Position numbers and translations under genes: made by a program. This document shows, piece by piece, positions 62,766 through 64,000 of a stretch of DNA of 64,000 nucleotides. This DNA is from Actinomadura citrea. Lineage in GTDB: Bacteria; Actinomycetota; Actinomycetes; Streptosporangiales; Streptosporangiaceae. Numbering within the stretch: the stretch's first letter is position 1; each line of letters begins with the position of its first letter. The stretch lies in the NCBI RefSeq assembly GCF_013409045.1, contig NZ_JACCBT010000001.1:1116001-1180000 (forward strand), written 5' to 3'. Under the pieces are notes generated by a model. That model was not told the DNA's origin. It was given only the letters and a program-made list of their open reading frames with translations, and made no database searches.

Positions 62766-63578
62766 ATGGACACCTCCCGCTGGCGCCCGCCCGCCCTCGC
62801 GGCCAAGGCCGCCCTCGCCGCGCTGCTGGCGCTCGCCGTCGCCTTCCCCGAATGGGACCGGTTCGCGGACAAGGCGATGGGCGTGCGGGTGGCCGCCTAC
62901 CCCGCCGCCGTCATGATCATCACGCTCGTCTGGGCGCTGCGCGGCCGGGGACGGCCCTTCCCCTGGGACGTCGACCTCCTCGTCACCGCCCCCTTCGTGG
63001 TGGACGTCGCCGGGAACGCCGCCGACCTCTACGACACGATCGGCGGATTCGACGACGCCTGCCACTTCGGGAACTGGGCCCTGCTGAGCGCCGCCGCGGG
63101 CGTCGCCCTGCGCCGCTGGGCGGGCCTCAGGTCCTGGACGCTGGCCCTGACGTGCACCGGCCTGGGCGCCGCCGCGGCCATCCTGTGGGAGTTCTTCGAG
63201 TACGGCGTCTTCATCCTCGACACCCCCGAGACCGTCACGATCTACCGCGACACCATCGGCGACCTCATGCTCGGCCTCGCCGGCTCCGCCGTCGCGGGGT
63301 GCGCGCTTGGCCTTCGGAGCGCACGGTCGTCCCGCCCCCGGGCGGGCGGTCCGGGGCGACCGAGCCCGGACGTCCTCCTCGTGTCAGTACACGAGGGCCT
63401 GGACGTCCGGGAGGGTGATCTCTTCGACGAAGGTCGGGGCGCCGGCGATGCGGATGCCCGGCAGGACGTCGTCCGGGCCGATCCCGCGGCGGGCGGCGCA
63501 CTGGGTGCAGAGCGTGACGCGGCCCGCGGCGAGGATGACGCCCAGAAGGTCGTCCAGGGAAGTGGCGTGGGGCAGTGA
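62766..63578 (+). CDS. YjdF/DUF2238-like membrane protein with anomalous C-terminal tail
   Basis: 270 aa as read from ATG 62766; ATG 62730 is an alternative. Six hydrophobic segments with DVDLLVTAPFVVDVAGNAADLYDTIGGFDDACHFGNWALLSAAAGVAL, WEFFEYGVFIL and YRDTIGDLMLGLAGSAVAG, the D-T-I-GDL end motif of the YjdF family. The domain ends near residue 190. The remaining roughly 80 residues are hydrophilic and run 195 bp over the antisense strand of the DsrE gene and through a hairpin (63331-63346). The tail may be an artefact of a lost stop or frameshift. Role unknown. Confidence 0.75.
   Translation: MDTSRWRPPALAAKAALAALLALAVAFPEWDRFADKAMGVRVAAYPAAVMIITLVWALRGRGRPFPWDVDLLVTAPFVVDVAGNAADLYDTIGGFDDACHFGNWALLSAAAGVALRRWAGLRSWTLALTCTGLGAAAAILWEFFEYGVFILDTPETVTIYRDTIGDLMLGLAGSAVAGCALGLRSARSSRPRAGGPGRPSPDVLLVSVHEGLDVREGDLFDEGRGAGDADARQDVVRADPAAGGALGAERDAARGEDDAQKVVQGSGVGQ
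63331..63346 (+). terminator. GC hairpin near the end of the YjdF-like domain
   Basis: CCCGCCC-CC-GGGCGGG is a perfect inverted repeat (effective stem six pairs, four-base loop). There is no T-tract. It lies inside the reading frame but beyond the conserved domain and in the convergent region with DsrE, so it may stop transcription from either side. Confidence 0.4.
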
Positions 63579-63746
63579 GAACTCGGCGGCCCGTCCCGGC
63601 AGCGCGAACCATGCCGACTCCCCGGTCAGCCACAGGGAGACCCCGACCCCGCTCGCCGCGGCGGCCGCCGCGACCGTGAACGCCTGGTTGCAGCGCTCGG
63701 GGGCGTCCGCGCCGGCCGTCACCTTGATGACCAGTGGTCTTGCCAT
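63384..63746 (-). CDS. DsrE/DsrF-like family protein
   Basis: 120 aa: ARPLVIKVTAGADAPERCNQAFTVAAAAAASGVGVSLWLTGESAWFALPG at the N-terminus, then VILAAGRVTLCTQCAARRGIGPDDVLPGIRIAGAPTFVEEIT. The CTQCAARRG cysteines match the position of the sulfur-accepting Cys in DsrE/TusD-type proteins. Function in sulfur relay is possible; no partner subunits are adjacent. TAGAGT lies 7 bp before the ATG and no ribosome site is present, so the mRNA is probably leaderless. Confidence 0.88.
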   Translation of the reverse strand: MARPLVIKVTAGADAPERCNQAFTVAAAAAASGVGVSLWLTGESAWFALPGRAAEFSLPHATSLDDLLGVILAAGRVTLCTQCAARRGIGPDDVLPGIRIAGAPTFVEEITLPDVQALVY

Positions 63747-63787
63747 GAAGCCACTCTAGTCCGGCGTTCCGCGTAGCATCCTGCGTT

Positions 63788-63886
63788 GTGGTCGGGTTGG
63801 TGAACGCGGGGATCCTCGTCGTCGTGCTGGGGCTGATGGCGGTCGCCGCCGTCCTCCTCGTGATCAAGTTGAGCCGGCTCAGGTAG
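63788..63886 (+). CDS. Putative 32-aa single-TM membrane micro-protein
   Basis: GTG 63788 opens a 32-codon frame, VGLVNAGILVVVLGLMAVA then AVLLVIKLSRLR, ending TAG. It is one hydrophobic helix with a basic cytoplasmic end. TAGCAT (63774-63779) is 8 bp upstream, placing the predicted transcription start on the GTG, so the message would be leaderless. Too short for standard gene finders. Supported by amino-acid pattern and promoter position only. Confidence 0.5.
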   Translation: MVGLVNAGILVVVLGLMAVAAVLLVIKLSRLR

Positions 63887-63896
63887 GCCGGGCGCG

Positions 63897-64000
<104 letters not shown>

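Overview
The window is a very GC-rich chromosomal segment with strong third-position G/C bias, frequent GTG and TTG starts, many ATGA or GTGA stop/start overlaps, and characteristic actinobacterial families: GlnR, LmeA/DUF2993, MurT/GatD, the DUF397/DUF5753 pair, mycothiol-dependent maleylpyruvate isomerase-like enzymes, and a mycobacterial-type galactan locus. It is chromosomal DNA of a filamentous actinomycete. Thermomonosporaceae (Actinomadura-like) is my best guess, but that placement is inference. I see no tRNA, rRNA, CRISPR array, transposase, integrase or attachment site.

Left part (1-14.9 kb). This holds a partial MarR gene, a divergent LacI/MFS pair sharing an operator, the nitrogen regulator GlnR, a MoaD/ThiS carrier, LmeA, an ECF sigma/anti-sigma pair and a tethered thioredoxin. 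A sulfur operon follows (cysteine-containing leader peptide, DUF4395, CysA sulfurtransferase, DUF1416) and ends in a strong hairpin. Then come membrane-anchored proteins of unknown role, an LCP wall-polymer ligase and a GT2 glycosyltransferase.

Surface-polymer part (15-36.4 kb). This holds a large membrane-anchored Asp-box protein, a sulfatase lipoprotein, a GH43 hydrolase and two divergent operons. The minus operon runs sulfotransferase, a paralogue with a degenerate PAPS loop, a GlfT1-like transferase and a GT39-like membrane transferase. The plus operon runs glf, glfT2, wzm, wzt, a HAD-fusion protein and a SAM methyltransferase, with a second methyltransferase just downstream. Together they look like synthesis, export and decoration of a galactofuranose-containing wall glycan. 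The methyltransferases are candidates for making 3-O-methylgalactose (madurose), if the organism is an Actinomadura relative.

Middle part (36.6-50.5 kb). This holds a two-TM coiled-coil protein with what looks like a dead ATPase fold, a DUF397/HTH/ATP-binding triad, LysR and a kinase-like APH gene with identical 13-bp leaders, and a HerA-like DUF87 ATPase. The ATPase faces a two-gene operon of paralogous zinc-ribbon, single-TM proteins with repeated threonine motifs. Next is murT-gatD, for peptidoglycan amidation.

Right part (50.5-64 kb). This holds a Tat-exported metallophosphoesterase, an AfsR-like SARP regulator divergent from an MFS/ene-reductase/PNPOx operon, a TetR regulator with a clear palindrome facing a beta-hydroxyacid dehydrogenase, then small enzymes, TerC, a YjdF-like membrane protein, DsrE, a leaderless micro-membrane protein, and a partial gene ending in a trinucleotide-type repeat.
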